From assembly GCA_959026535.1 (NCBI GenBank), contig CAUFMB010000002.1, positions 1 to 64,000 of the forward strand: a DNA stretch of 64,000 nucleotides, read 5' to 3'. A model generated the notes under the pieces. It did no database searches. It saw only the letters and a program-made list of their open reading frames with translations, and was not told the DNA's origin. The stretch is from an uncultured Collinsella sp. (lineage in GTDB: Bacteria > Actinomycetota > Coriobacteriia > Coriobacteriales > Coriobacteriaceae). Each line of letters starts with the position of its first letter. Positions within the stretch are counted from its first letter, which is position 1. The translations under genes were made by a program, and so were the position numbers. Below, one piece after another: positions 25,118 through 34,256 of the stretch.

Positions 25118-25152
25118 ACCTGCCAAAATAAACCTGTCCCTTTTTGGCAGGT
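25118..25152. repeat. CTGTCCC-core stem-loop repeat A
   Basis: An 11-bp perfect stem (25118-25128 and 25142-25152) encloses a 13-base loop, TAAACCTGTCCCT. The same loop occurs at 47311-47323 on a stem differing by one compensatory base-pair change. Confidence 0.85.
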
Positions 25153-25179
25153 GCGTTAGTATAGGGAACAACAGATTCG

Positions 25180-25275
25180 ATGCGGGAGTGCCGGCGGTGC
25201 AAACCACAAGGCTGAGAGGGCATAGGGCCCAATCCTTTGAACCTGTCAGTTAATGCTGGCGTAGGGAGCATGCCG
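25180..25275 (+). promoter_or_regulatory. TPP riboswitch (THI element)
   Basis: The conserved elements GGCTGAGAGGG (25210-25220), TTGAACCTGTCAGTTAATGCTGG and CGTAGGGAGC match the thiamin pyrophosphate aptamer. It lies directly before thiM. A strong 11-bp terminator at 25283-25313 sits between the aptamer and the ribosome binding site, so ligand binding probably favours premature termination. Confidence 0.95.
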
Positions 25276-25282
25276 CCTTTGC

Positions 25283-25313
25283 AGGGGCGCTGTCTATGCA
25301 CAGCGCCCCTTTT
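25283..25313 (+). terminator. Riboswitch-controlled terminator
   Basis: AGGGGCGCTGT (25283-25293) pairs with 25300-25310 around a 6-base loop and is followed by TTT. It is placed between the TPP aptamer and thiM. Confidence 0.9.
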
Positions 25314-25335
25314 CTATGCCAAGGAGGCATGTGCA

Positions 25336-26175
25336 GTGATTGATTCGGAACAGCTTAAGCAACATATGGTCAAGGCCGTGGAGGAGATTCGCGCCACCAA
25401 TCCGATGGCCGGCTCCATCACCAACACGGTGACGATCGACTTTGTCGCCAACGCGCAGCTCGCCGTGGGCGGTTCGGCCGCCATGGTCTATCTGCCCGAC
25501 GAGGGCGAGGCGCTCGTTGCCGGCGGCGGCGCCATCTATCTCAACATGGGCACGCTCTTCCCCATCTACGAGCAGACGATTCCCCGCGCGGCCAAGGCGG
25601 CACACGACGCCGGCAAGCCCTGGGTGCTCGATCCGGTGGGCCTGGGCATCGGCAGCCTGCGCACCCAGCTGGTAAACGAGCTCAAGCAGTACAAGCCCGC
25701 CATCGTGCGCGGCAACGCCTCCGAGATCATCGCACTCGCCGGCCTGTGGGGTCTTGAGGGCGAGGCGGCTGATCTGAGCCGCGTGCGCGGTGTCGATACC
25801 ACCGACACGGTCGACGCCGCCCGCGATGCCGCCGTGGCGCTCGCCCGTTACACCGGCGGCGCCGTAGTGGTCTCGGGCGAAGTCGACCTAATCACCGACG
25901 GCACGACCGTGGCCAAGTCCCACGGCGGCAGCCCGCTCATGTCAAAGATCACCGGCTGCGGCTGCTCGCAGGGCGGCGTGCTGGCCGTGTACGCCTGCGT
26001 CACCGATCCGTTTACGGCAGCCGTCTGCGGCACCGCGGTCTACAACGTTGCCGGCACGCGTGCCGCCGCTGTCGCCGATGCCCCGGCAAGCTTTAAGGTG
26101 GCCTTTATCGACGAGCTCTACCGCGCGACCGCCCAAGACATCGCCAACAACCAGCTCGAGCTCGAGGAGGCATAA
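25336..26175 (+). CDS. thiM: Hydroxyethylthiazole kinase
   Basis: A 279-aa ribokinase-fold kinase that phosphorylates the thiazole moiety of thiamin for salvage. ITNTVTIDFVAN, ALVAGGGAIYLNMG, WVLDPVGLG, IVRGNASEI and the GCGCSQGG anion-hole motif are present. AAGGAGG at 25321-25327 is 8 bases before the GTG at 25336; the frame runs upstream into the riboswitch and must not be used. It is first in an operon with a thiamin-binding protein and thiE under a TPP riboswitch. No thiC or thiD lies in the window, suggesting salvage. Confidence 0.95.
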   Translation: MIDSEQLKQHMVKAVEEIRATNPMAGSITNTVTIDFVANAQLAVGGSAAMVYLPDEGEALVAGGGAIYLNMGTLFPIYEQTIPRAAKAAHDAGKPWVLDPVGLGIGSLRTQLVNELKQYKPAIVRGNASEIIALAGLWGLEGEAADLSRVRGVDTTDTVDAARDAAVALARYTGGAVVVSGEVDLITDGTTVAKSHGGSPLMSKITGCGCSQGGVLAVYACVTDPFTAAVCGTAVYNVAGTRAAAVADAPASFKVAFIDELYRATAQDIANNQLELEEA

Positions 26176-26178
26176 GCC

Positions 26179-26520
26179 ATGTCCGAGCCCGCAACCAATA
26201 CCGGCATGAACACGCTCGTCGCCGTGGCCATCGCCCCGTGCGGCACCGGCGATGAACTCTCCGCCGAGGTCGCCGAGGTCGTGCGCGTCATTCGCGAGAG
26301 CGGCCTTCCCAACCGCACCACCTCGATGTTCACCGAAATCGAGGGCGACTGGGACGAGGTCATGCAAGTCGTGCGCGACGCAACCTTTGTGTTGGCGAGC
26401 AAGGGCATCCGCACCGAAGTCGTGCTCAAGGCCGATATTCGACCCGGATTTACCGACACCATGACCGGCAAACTCGAGCGCATGGAAGCACAGATCAAAA
26501 AGCAGGAGGAAGCACGATGA
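26179..26520 (+). CDS. MTH1187/YkoF-type thiamin-binding protein
   Basis: A 113-aa protein of the Thiamine_BP family, ferredoxin-like in fold. AIAPCGTG near the N terminus and FTEIEGDWDEVMQVV are characteristic. It lies 3 bp after thiM and overlaps thiE by 4 bp, so translation is coupled. The proposed job is to bind thiamin or its pyrimidine moiety and feed salvage; that is inferred from family and operon. Confidence 0.85.
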   Translation: MSEPATNTGMNTLVAVAIAPCGTGDELSAEVAEVVRVIRESGLPNRTTSMFTEIEGDWDEVMQVVRDATFVLASKGIRTEVVLKADIRPGFTDTMTGKLERMEAQIKKQEEAR

Positions 26521-27212
26521 GCATCCGCGACAACCTTGATATCTCGGCCTATCTGGTACTCGGCCCCGAAAACACGCTGGGACGTCCCGTGGGCGATGTG
26601 GTGGCCCAGGCGCTCGATGCCGGCTTTACCTGCATCCAGGTGCGCTCCAAGGTGGCAAGCGCCCGCGAGATCATCGCACTGACCGGCGACGCCGCGCAGG
26701 CAATCGCACAGGCCGGCAAGACCGGTCAGGTCGCCCTGTTAATCGACGACCGCCTGGACTGCGTACTCGCCGCGCGCGAGCAGGGTATTGCTGTCGATGG
26801 CGTGCACGTGGGCCAGAGCGATATTCCCGTCGAGGTCTGCCGCAAACTTTTGGGCCCCGATGCCATCGTGGGCCTTTCGGCCCGCTGCGAGGAGATGCTC
26901 GAATACGTCAAGACCGCCGACATGAGTCTGGTCGACTACCTGGGCATCGGCCCGCTCCACGAGACCGAGACCAAGCGCGATTGCGGACGCGCGGCCGACG
27001 GCTCCATCATCACCAAAAGCTTTGAGGACCTGGCCGCACTCCACGCGGCAAGCCCCGTGCCCATCGTGGTGGGCGGCGGCGTCAAGACGGCCGACCTGCC
27101 GCAGCTCAAGGCCACCGGCGTCGACGGCTTCTTTGTGGTGAGCGCGGTCTGCAGTGCCGACGACCCCCACGCCGCCGCCAAGGAGCTCGTCGACACCTGG
27201 CAGCAGGCATAG
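26517..27212 (+). CDS. thiE: Thiamine phosphate synthase
   Basis: A 231-aa TIM-barrel enzyme joining the HMP-pyrophosphate and thiazole phosphate halves. LLIDDRLDCVLAA, GVHVGQSDIP, VDYLGIGPLHET and IVVGGGVKTADL are the family motifs. It begins with an ATGA overlap on the upstream gene. Length is normal. It is the third gene of the TPP-controlled operon. Confidence 0.95.
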   Translation: MSIRDNLDISAYLVLGPENTLGRPVGDVVAQALDAGFTCIQVRSKVASAREIIALTGDAAQAIAQAGKTGQVALLIDDRLDCVLAAREQGIAVDGVHVGQSDIPVEVCRKLLGPDAIVGLSARCEEMLEYVKTADMSLVDYLGIGPLHETETKRDCGRAADGSIITKSFEDLAALHAASPVPIVVGGGVKTADLPQLKATGVDGFFVVSAVCSADDPHAAAKELVDTWQQA

Positions 27213-27256
27213 GCATAAGCCGAGCAGCTGATCCACAGTCTCATATCTTCTAGAGC

Positions 27257-27302
27257 GGAAAGCGCATCCCAGTTTGGACCTCCATTCCGGGATGCGCTTT
27301 CC
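27257..27302. terminator. Terminator between thiE and the patatin gene
   Basis: A 14-bp perfect stem (27257-27270 and 27289-27302) lies between the convergent genes, with a loop of 18 and a weak T tract. Confidence 0.75.
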
Positions 27303-27313
27303 GTATGCAACCC

Positions 27314-28183
27314 CTACCCCGCTAGGTAGGCCTCCAACGCCGGCAAAGTCGCCTCCGCATCGCGGCGACCGACCTGGTAGATGCGCTCGAGCTCATCCGG
27401 TTCGCGGCACAGCGACGGCACCTTCACCGATTCGCTCGGCCGCACCACAAAGACCTCGCCGGCAGACTCGCGACGTGCCAGGTCATCGAGCGTGGCATTG
27501 TAGACCTCATGCCGATGCTCAAGCGCTGCGACAAACTCTGGGTAGTGACGGAACACGCGCCGCAGCATGGGCATCACGCTGTTGGGCTGCTTCACAAAGC
27601 CCGCCGGCTGCGTGAGCACCACGATATTGCGGTCATACCCCTGCGCAAACAGCCATGCGCTGGGAATAGAATCAGCCACGCCACCATCCAGATACTTATG
27701 CCCGTCAATAGCAACGGGACGCGTCGCCACGGGAATAGCAGACGACGCCCGGATCCACTCGATATCCCGCTCGTCGCCATAAGGCAGGTCATGGTAGACA
27801 GCCTTGCCCGTCTCGATATCGGTACACACGCACGTAAACCGCATGGAGCAGGCACGATATGTCTCCAAATCGATGGGATCGCGCTCGATGGGCACCTCGT
27901 GATAGGCAAAATCGGCATTGAACATATCGCCGGTCCGCAGCCAGCTTGCTACACCCGCATAGCGCTTGTCGGCACAATAGGCCTTGTTATAGCGAATGGC
28001 GCGGCCGATCTGGCGCGATTTAAAATTGTAGCCAAACGCCGCGCCCGCCGAGACACCCACCATATGGTCGCAGGTCAAACCGTGCTCCATCCAAACGTCG
28101 AGCACGCCCGCCGTATACATACCGCGGTAGCCGCCTCCCTCGAGCGCAAGCCCCACCGTGCGCGTCATATTTGGCTGTGTCAT
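27314..28183 (-). CDS. Patatin-like phospholipase
   Basis: A 289-aa patatin-family acyl hydrolase. EGGGYRGMYTAGVLD is the oxyanion loop, GVSAGA carries the nucleophilic Ser and DGGVADSIP carries the catalytic Asp, completing the dyad. No signal peptide is present, so it is cytosolic or membrane-associated. A hairpin with T tract in its leader (28290-28310) may attenuate it. The start is the ATG at 28183; a second in-frame ATG lies five codons in. Confidence 0.93.
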   Translation of the reverse strand: MTQPNMTRTVGLALEGGGYRGMYTAGVLDVWMEHGLTCDHMVGVSAGAAFGYNFKSRQIGRAIRYNKAYCADKRYAGVASWLRTGDMFNADFAYHEVPIERDPIDLETYRACSMRFTCVCTDIETGKAVYHDLPYGDERDIEWIRASSAIPVATRPVAIDGHKYLDGGVADSIPSAWLFAQGYDRNIVVLTQPAGFVKQPNSVMPMLRRVFRHYPEFVAALEHRHEVYNATLDDLARRESAGEVFVVRPSESVKVPSLCREPDELERIYQVGRRDAEATLPALEAYLAG

Positions 28184-28289
28184 GCGACCATCTCCGTCCC
28201 CGCAAATTTAAACGGAACAAGTATACCCGTCAACATATACCGCCCCAGTCGCATTTTTCATGCGCACCCAGGCGTTGCCGTTTGGGGAA

Positions 28290-28310
28290 TAAAAAACGCC
28301 TCGCGGCGTT
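28290..28310 (-). terminator. Terminator-like hairpin in the patatin leader
   Basis: On the minus strand AACGCC-GCGA-GGCGTT is followed by TTTT. It lies about 110 bp upstream of the patatin start with no minus-strand gene before it, so it could be an attenuator. Confidence 0.5.
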
Positions 28311-28412
28311 GCCATCCCCTTGCGCGCCTATAAGATGTTTATACTATTCAGTACTTTTCGATAACAAACAGCAAGCTGACAAATAAGCTCAGCAATGCAA
28401 CGAGGCGGGGGC

Positions 28413-31334
28413 ATGGAAACAAACGAGGTGCAGGGTGCCGAGCCGCAACAGCACAACGAGATCGACCAGTTCAACACCTGTCTCGCCGAGTTATCGAAGC
28501 TCTACGGCGCACAGCAGCCCGAGGCCGAGCGCCTGCTCGCAGAAGCAACCAATGCCGCCGCCCACCTAAACGACCGCATCGTGCAACTCAAAGCCGATGC
28601 CTACATCGATTCGCTCACGGGCCTGCCCAACCGCACCGCCTACAACCATGACATTACATGTGTTTGGGATCGACAGCTCGAACACACGATTGCCTATATC
28701 GATATCGACGGTCTTAAAGTCTGCAACGACCATTTTGGACACCCAGCAGGCAACCGCTACATCATCAAGGTCGCCGACTGCCTTAAGCTGCACTGCCATC
28801 CCGATGAGCGCATCTACCGCATAGGCGGCGACGAGTTCGTGCTCATCTCTATAACCGATTCGGTTGAGATGCTCAACCAGCGGCTCGAGGCCTGCCGGGC
28901 TTCTCTTGCCAGCTCGACGTTCGATGATGGCCAGACTCCCATGAGCTACAGCTACGGTTGCGCCCACGCCAATCCCAAGGCAGGCGATGTGTTCCACAAG
29001 ATGACGGCCGAGGCAGACCGGCACATGTACGACTACAAATTCGCCAACGCCACACGCAATCGCATGAACAAAGCGTTCAACGAGCAGTATCGCGCACTCG
29101 ACACCTTTGACGATTTTCTTGACGTGCGGGACCGCATCTTCCAGGCGCTATCGCTCACGGATATCGGACGCTACCTGTTTATCTGCAACGTCGACACCGA
29201 TCAGTCTCATTGGTCTCAAAACGCTGTACAGGATTTTGGCCTACCAGCCGGAAACGTCCATCAGATGGACAAGGTATGGTCGCAACACATCCATCCCGAC
29301 GACATCGATGCCTGGCGCCAGGATATCGAAGAGGTGATGTCCGGCAAAAAACACCGTCACAGAATGCGCTATCGCGCCAAGGATGCAAGCGGCCGATACA
29401 TTACTGTCACGTGCTCCGGCATACGTCTTGACGGCAACGAAAGTGAGCCCACGCTGTTTGCCGGCTCCATCACAAACGCGAGCATTGTCGAAAGCACCGA
29501 TCCCGCTACCGGTGTGGGCGATGTGCGCGCACTGATGGCGGCTATCGAGAAGCGTAGGGAACTCGCCAAACCCACCGATTTGGTGGCGTTTAAGTTCGAG
29601 AACATCGACCGTATCAATGCCGTCTATGGCTACCAAACGGGCAACGATGTTCTCATGGAGCTCACTGGGCGCATCCTGTCTCAGCTCCCCGAATCGCCCG
29701 AGTTCTTCCGCTCATATGGCCTGCAGTTTGTTCTTATGTTTGACAGCCAGCCCGACATCGATCTTTCCGATGCCGCCCAAAGGCTGTGGCAAACGCTCAT
29801 GGCCCCCATCACGGTGCATGACATCGATATCGTCCCTGTCGCCCACACGACCTTTGCGCGTTATTCGTCTATCACCTCGCAGCCGCTCACGGTGCTGTCC
29901 AGCCTCAATCGTCGCCTTGACGCCGAGATACGCAGCACGGCTCCGACACATCACAGTCCAAGCGCTTTGACCCAAGTCGGTAGTTTTGCCGCGTACGACC
30001 GACGGGACAAGATGACCGGTCTCATGCGTGGCAATGATTTTCTACACGTCGCCGACACGCATCGGTCCGCGCACCCCAACGAAGACCGCGCCATTGTCGC
30101 CATCGACCTGGGACGCATGCGCGTCTTTAACGAGTGGTACGGACGCCAGGCAGGCGATACCCTCATTGCCGAGGTAGGAAGCGCGCTGCAGACGTTACAA
30201 GCCGATTGCGGCGGGATCGCCGGGTACTGGGGTCAGGACGGCTTTGTCGCCTATCTCCCCGGCGACCGCAGGACCATCGATACGCTCTACGAACGCATCC
30301 GGCGCATCGTCGCCACGCGCGACGACTCGGTCGGCTTTTTGCCCGCCTTCGGCGTTTGCCCCGTAGGCTCAGAAGAGCGCATCAACATTTTGCTCTACGA
30401 CCACGCAAAGGCCGCGCTCACCCGCGCGCGCCACGATTTTAGAGACCGCATCAAGTTCTTTGAACCCGAGACCTACGCGCAACGCGAGCGCGAGGACCAT
30501 CTGCTCTCGGCATTCCAGCACGCTCTAAACCAGGGACGGATAACCTTCCACATCCAGCCGCAATGTGACATGGAAACCAAAAAGATCATAGGCGGCGAAG
30601 CGCTAGCCCGCTGGAAAGACGAGGATGGCAGCTTTATCTCACCCGGTACGTTTGTACCGCTGCTCGAGCGCAACGGCTTCGCGGTGACGCTCGATCGCCA
30701 TATTTGGAGCCTCGTTTTTGCATGGCTCTCCGAGCGTTTGGCTCAGGGATTGCCCTGCGTGCCCATCTCCGTCAACATAAGCCAAACCGATTTGATCTCG
30801 GTTGACGTCGCCAAGCAGCTCGAACGCCTGGCAATGCGGTATGCCGTTCCCACGCATTACGTTAAGGCCGAAATCACCGAAAGTGCGTATGCCAATAATC
30901 CCGAGGATGTTACAACGCTCGCCAGCAAGCTCCGTTCTCTGGGCTTCTCTGTGCTCATCGACGATTTTGGCAGTGGATCGTCGTCGCTCAGCATGTTGCA
31001 AAAGATTGACGCCGATGTGATCAAACTCGACGGCCGTTTCATGCCCCTAGAAACCAGTCAGGCAGACAAGGGAGAAAGCATCGTCAAGTCTGTCATCAAC
31101 ATGTCTTGGCAAATCGGCATGTCCGTCATAGTCGAGGGCGTCGAGACCGACAAGCAAATCGCTTTTCTGCATGAACTCGGTGTGCGCTATGTCCAAGGTT
31201 TTTACTACTACCGCCCCATGCCAATCAATGCGTTCGAGGAGCTCATTGCCGACAGCGCATCCATTGACCCGCGCGGCATCCTTTTGCAGAACAGCGGCCA
31301 TACGCTGCCGCCGCAACATGGCGCCGCTTGTTAA
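28413..31334 (+). CDS. GGDEF-PAS-(GGDEF-like)x2-EAL c-di-GMP enzyme
   Basis: A 973-aa cytoplasmic protein. An active-looking GGDEF domain (about 60-220; RIGGDEF at 136-142) is followed by a PAS_3 domain (about 240-350; HPDD, RYRAKDASGRY). Two GGDEF-like domains have lost the motif (SYGLQF near residue 430, YWGQDGF near 600). The C terminus is an EAL phosphodiesterase domain (about 705-955) with EAL, SVNIS, EITES, IDDFGSG, KLDG, VEGVET and QGF, so it should hydrolyse c-di-GMP. No RxxD inhibition site precedes GGDEF. The start is the ATG at 28413 after GAGG; an ATG at 28395 is possible. It is the first of three paralogues. Confidence 0.9.
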   Translation: METNEVQGAEPQQHNEIDQFNTCLAELSKLYGAQQPEAERLLAEATNAAAHLNDRIVQLKADAYIDSLTGLPNRTAYNHDITCVWDRQLEHTIAYIDIDGLKVCNDHFGHPAGNRYIIKVADCLKLHCHPDERIYRIGGDEFVLISITDSVEMLNQRLEACRASLASSTFDDGQTPMSYSYGCAHANPKAGDVFHKMTAEADRHMYDYKFANATRNRMNKAFNEQYRALDTFDDFLDVRDRIFQALSLTDIGRYLFICNVDTDQSHWSQNAVQDFGLPAGNVHQMDKVWSQHIHPDDIDAWRQDIEEVMSGKKHRHRMRYRAKDASGRYITVTCSGIRLDGNESEPTLFAGSITNASIVESTDPATGVGDVRALMAAIEKRRELAKPTDLVAFKFENIDRINAVYGYQTGNDVLMELTGRILSQLPESPEFFRSYGLQFVLMFDSQPDIDLSDAAQRLWQTLMAPITVHDIDIVPVAHTTFARYSSITSQPLTVLSSLNRRLDAEIRSTAPTHHSPSALTQVGSFAAYDRRDKMTGLMRGNDFLHVADTHRSAHPNEDRAIVAIDLGRMRVFNEWYGRQAGDTLIAEVGSALQTLQADCGGIAGYWGQDGFVAYLPGDRRTIDTLYERIRRIVATRDDSVGFLPAFGVCPVGSEERINILLYDHAKAALTRARHDFRDRIKFFEPETYAQREREDHLLSAFQHALNQGRITFHIQPQCDMETKKIIGGEALARWKDEDGSFISPGTFVPLLERNGFAVTLDRHIWSLVFAWLSERLAQGLPCVPISVNISQTDLISVDVAKQLERLAMRYAVPTHYVKAEITESAYANNPEDVTTLASKLRSLGFSVLIDDFGSGSSSLSMLQKIDADVIKLDGRFMPLETSQADKGESIVKSVINMSWQIGMSVIVEGVETDKQIAFLHELGVRYVQGFYYYRPMPINAFEELIADSASIDPRGILLQNSGHTLPPQHGAAC

Positions 31335-31411
31335 CGACAAACGCCTTTAGCCCCCACCGCGCAGCGCAACCAGTGCGCCGCAGCGCCTCGACCCAAGAAA
31401 GCAGCGTAGCT

Positions 31412-34129
31412 ATGGATAGCGCCAACAACTATACCGAGAAGCTCGAAAAGACCGTCCGCGACCTTCTCGAGCGCCAGGATGATCTGATTAGGACCGCCTT
31501 TACCGACCAGCTTACTGGACTTGGCAACCGCGGCGGCTTTGCCCGTTCCCTCGAGGAGCTCTGGGAGCAGGACACCCCCGTTACCATGGCGTACATCGAT
31601 ATCGACAATCTCAAGCACTGCAACGACGTCTTTGGCCATGACGAGGGCAACCGCTATATTTTGCAGGTAAGCCTCTATCTCAAGCTGTATATGAAAGTGG
31701 ACGAAGCGGCGTTTCGCATAGGCGGCGACGAGTTTGCCATCCTATCTACGATTGCGACCGAGGACGACCTCGCCGAACGTCTGGAACACTGCCGAACGGT
31801 CCTACTCAAAAACAACGATTCCGAGATGCCCCGCTCGTTTAGCTATGGAGTGTCGTATGCCGACCCCGCCCTGGGCGAAGCCCCCAATCGCATGACGCTC
31901 GATGCCGACCATCGCATGTACGACTACAAGCTACGTCATGCCATGCACCTTGATCGACGCAATATCACGCAAGTCCACGCCGACGACTTCGAAATAAGCG
32001 ACCGTATTTTCGACGCCTTTTCGATGCTCAACGAGGGCCGCTATTTCTTTATCGAGAACTTGGACAAACATCGCACCCTTTGGTCGCAAGGCGCCTTGCG
32101 CGATCTTGGCCTTCCCTCGGAGCACATAGACAACTGTCGCGATTACTGGAAAACGCGCGTGCATCCCGATGACCTTGAGGCCTACATCAACGACATCGAC
32201 CAGGTCTATAACGGCACCAAGCACCGTCGCGTCATGCAGTATCGTGTGCGCAATGCCGTCGGCGACTACGTCCTCTGCCGTGCTCGCGGGTTTCGCATCG
32301 ACGGCGACGAAAATGTCCCCTCGCTCTATGTCGGCGAGCTCGTCAACCACTCACTTGCCGAAACCGTCGACGCCGCGACAGGCCTCGGCACCCAGCGCAT
32401 GTTGGTCAATGCCATCGACGCCTGTCGTTGCGACCGTTGCGAGACGGGCCTTATAGCGGTGCGCGTTCGTGGCACGACAAAGCTCAACGAGCTCTACGGA
32501 GCCGAGGCTGTCGACAACATGCTCGCCGAATACGCAGGCCGCATGCTGTCGATCACCCGCGGCAGGAGCAGGGTCTACCGTTCACGTAGCGTCCAGTTCG
32601 TCGTGCTCAGCAATGACCTGGACCACGAGGCATTCGAGCAACTGACCCGCCACCTTAAAGAGGCCGTTTTCGCTCCTGTGCAAATCGCAGGCGACACCAT
32701 TGCTCCCGTCTGTCTTGTCGTCCCGACCTTTTACGAACGCCTGGACTCCCAAGCATCGACTGTTTTGGGCGAACTCGATCGTCGCCTTCGCACGGCCGGC
32801 GGACTTGTTCCCAACGACAGTCTGCCCATACCCGAGATGGAACGCAAAGGCGCCGTCGCCGAGCACCTCGACATGCTCACAGGCCTCTACCGCCCCAGCG
32901 AGTTTATGCGCCGTGCCAATGCCTTCATCAAGGCAAGGCGCGACAGCGCTTGGTGTATCGCCACCGTCGACATGGGCCACATGCGCCTATTTAACGAATG
33001 GTATGGACAGGCCGAAGGCGACCGTATGCTTGCCGATGTGGGCACGGTGCTCAAGGATATCGAGAACGCCAACATGGGTGCCGCGGGATACTGGGGACAA
33101 GACGACTTTTGTCTGCTCATACCCTTTGAGCACGATTTCGTTCACCGTGTCTATGCGCGCGTGCGCGAAGCTGTAGCCAAGCACAACGACGGCGTAGGTT
33201 TTTGGCCGTCCATGGGCGTTTACCCCATCGACTCCAATGAGGAGATCACCATCGATGCGCAGGCGAAGGCCATGTTTACCAATCGGCGCGCAAAAAACGA
33301 CTTTAAGGAGCGCATTGCCATTTTCTGCCCCGCGGAGTACGAGCGCGAAGTCGCGTTCCACCGCACGCTGACCGAATTCCAGTACGCGCTCTCAGATGGT
33401 CGTATTACCTACCACTTGCAGCCCCAGGTCGATATGGAAACCGGTGAGATTATTGGCGCCGAAGCACTCACCCGCTGGATTGACAAGGACGGCTCTCTCA
33501 TTTCGCCCGCAACGTTTATCCCCGCACTCGAGGAAAGCGGCTTTGTGGTGACGCTCGACAAGTACATTTGGCAGGGTGTCGCCTCGTGGCTGCGCGAGCG
33601 CATCGATCGAGGGCTTCGTGTGGTTCCGGTTTCGCTTAATGTGTCGCGCGTGGATATCCTTGCCTGCGACGTTGCCGAGCATATGGGGGCGCTCGCCGCC
33701 CAATACAACCTACCGCCCGAGCTCATGCGTATCGAGATCACCGAGACGGCTTATACGGGAGAGTCCGAGGTCGTGGACAAACTGACGGCCGACTTGCACA
33801 CCCGCGGCTTCTCGACCTATATGGACGATTTTGGCACCGGTCAGTCCACGCTCGCGATGCTCAAGAACGTCAACGTCGACGTCATCAAGCTCGACCGCGC
33901 CTTTGTACCCACCGATCGCGATCAAGGCCGCAGCACGCAAATCATTTCATCGATGCTCGAAATGGCGCAGTCGCTCCATCTGCCCGTCGAGGTCGAAGGC
34001 GTCGAGACAAATGAACAGGCGAACATGCTACGACAAATGGGCGCCCGCTACGCTCAGGGCTTCCTCTACTACCGCCCCATGCCGGCGAAGGATTTTGAGG
34101 CATTGCTCGATGGTGGCAATAACAACTGA
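31412..34129 (+). CDS. Second GGDEF-PAS-(GGDEF-like)x2-EAL c-di-GMP enzyme
   Basis: A 905-aa paralogue with the same order: GGDEF (FRIGGDEFAIL), PAS (HPDD, QYRVRNAVGDY), two degenerate GGDEF domains (RSVQFVVL, YWGQDDF) and an intact EAL domain (EALTRW, SLNVS, EITETAY, MDDFGTG, KLDRAF, VEGVET, QGFLYY). It lies 77 bp after the first gene. The ATG at 31412 is the first clear one; the frame extends upstream into the preceding gene from a TTG. The ribosome binding site is weak, so the start is uncertain. Confidence 0.88.
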   Translation: MDSANNYTEKLEKTVRDLLERQDDLIRTAFTDQLTGLGNRGGFARSLEELWEQDTPVTMAYIDIDNLKHCNDVFGHDEGNRYILQVSLYLKLYMKVDEAAFRIGGDEFAILSTIATEDDLAERLEHCRTVLLKNNDSEMPRSFSYGVSYADPALGEAPNRMTLDADHRMYDYKLRHAMHLDRRNITQVHADDFEISDRIFDAFSMLNEGRYFFIENLDKHRTLWSQGALRDLGLPSEHIDNCRDYWKTRVHPDDLEAYINDIDQVYNGTKHRRVMQYRVRNAVGDYVLCRARGFRIDGDENVPSLYVGELVNHSLAETVDAATGLGTQRMLVNAIDACRCDRCETGLIAVRVRGTTKLNELYGAEAVDNMLAEYAGRMLSITRGRSRVYRSRSVQFVVLSNDLDHEAFEQLTRHLKEAVFAPVQIAGDTIAPVCLVVPTFYERLDSQASTVLGELDRRLRTAGGLVPNDSLPIPEMERKGAVAEHLDMLTGLYRPSEFMRRANAFIKARRDSAWCIATVDMGHMRLFNEWYGQAEGDRMLADVGTVLKDIENANMGAAGYWGQDDFCLLIPFEHDFVHRVYARVREAVAKHNDGVGFWPSMGVYPIDSNEEITIDAQAKAMFTNRRAKNDFKERIAIFCPAEYEREVAFHRTLTEFQYALSDGRITYHLQPQVDMETGEIIGAEALTRWIDKDGSLISPATFIPALEESGFVVTLDKYIWQGVASWLRERIDRGLRVVPVSLNVSRVDILACDVAEHMGALAAQYNLPPELMRIEITETAYTGESEVVDKLTADLHTRGFSTYMDDFGTGQSTLAMLKNVNVDVIKLDRAFVPTDRDQGRSTQIISSMLEMAQSLHLPVEVEGVETNEQANMLRQMGARYAQGFLYYRPMPAKDFEALLDGGNNN

Positions 34130-34187
34130 TACGCTCGCGCGCAAAACGCCACCGCCGAAGGGGGAATTTGCCTCCATTAGCTGACTT

Positions 34188-34218
34188 ATATCCCCAATTC
34201 AAACCGAATTGGGGATAT
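34188..34218. terminator. Palindrome between the second and third c-di-GMP genes
   Basis: ATATCCCCAATTC and its exact complement form a 13-bp stem with a 5-base loop. No T tract follows, so it may be an operator rather than a terminator. Confidence 0.5.
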
Positions 34219-34256
34219 GATACAAACCATTGTTCCGCCCAAGGAGGTTATCCATC

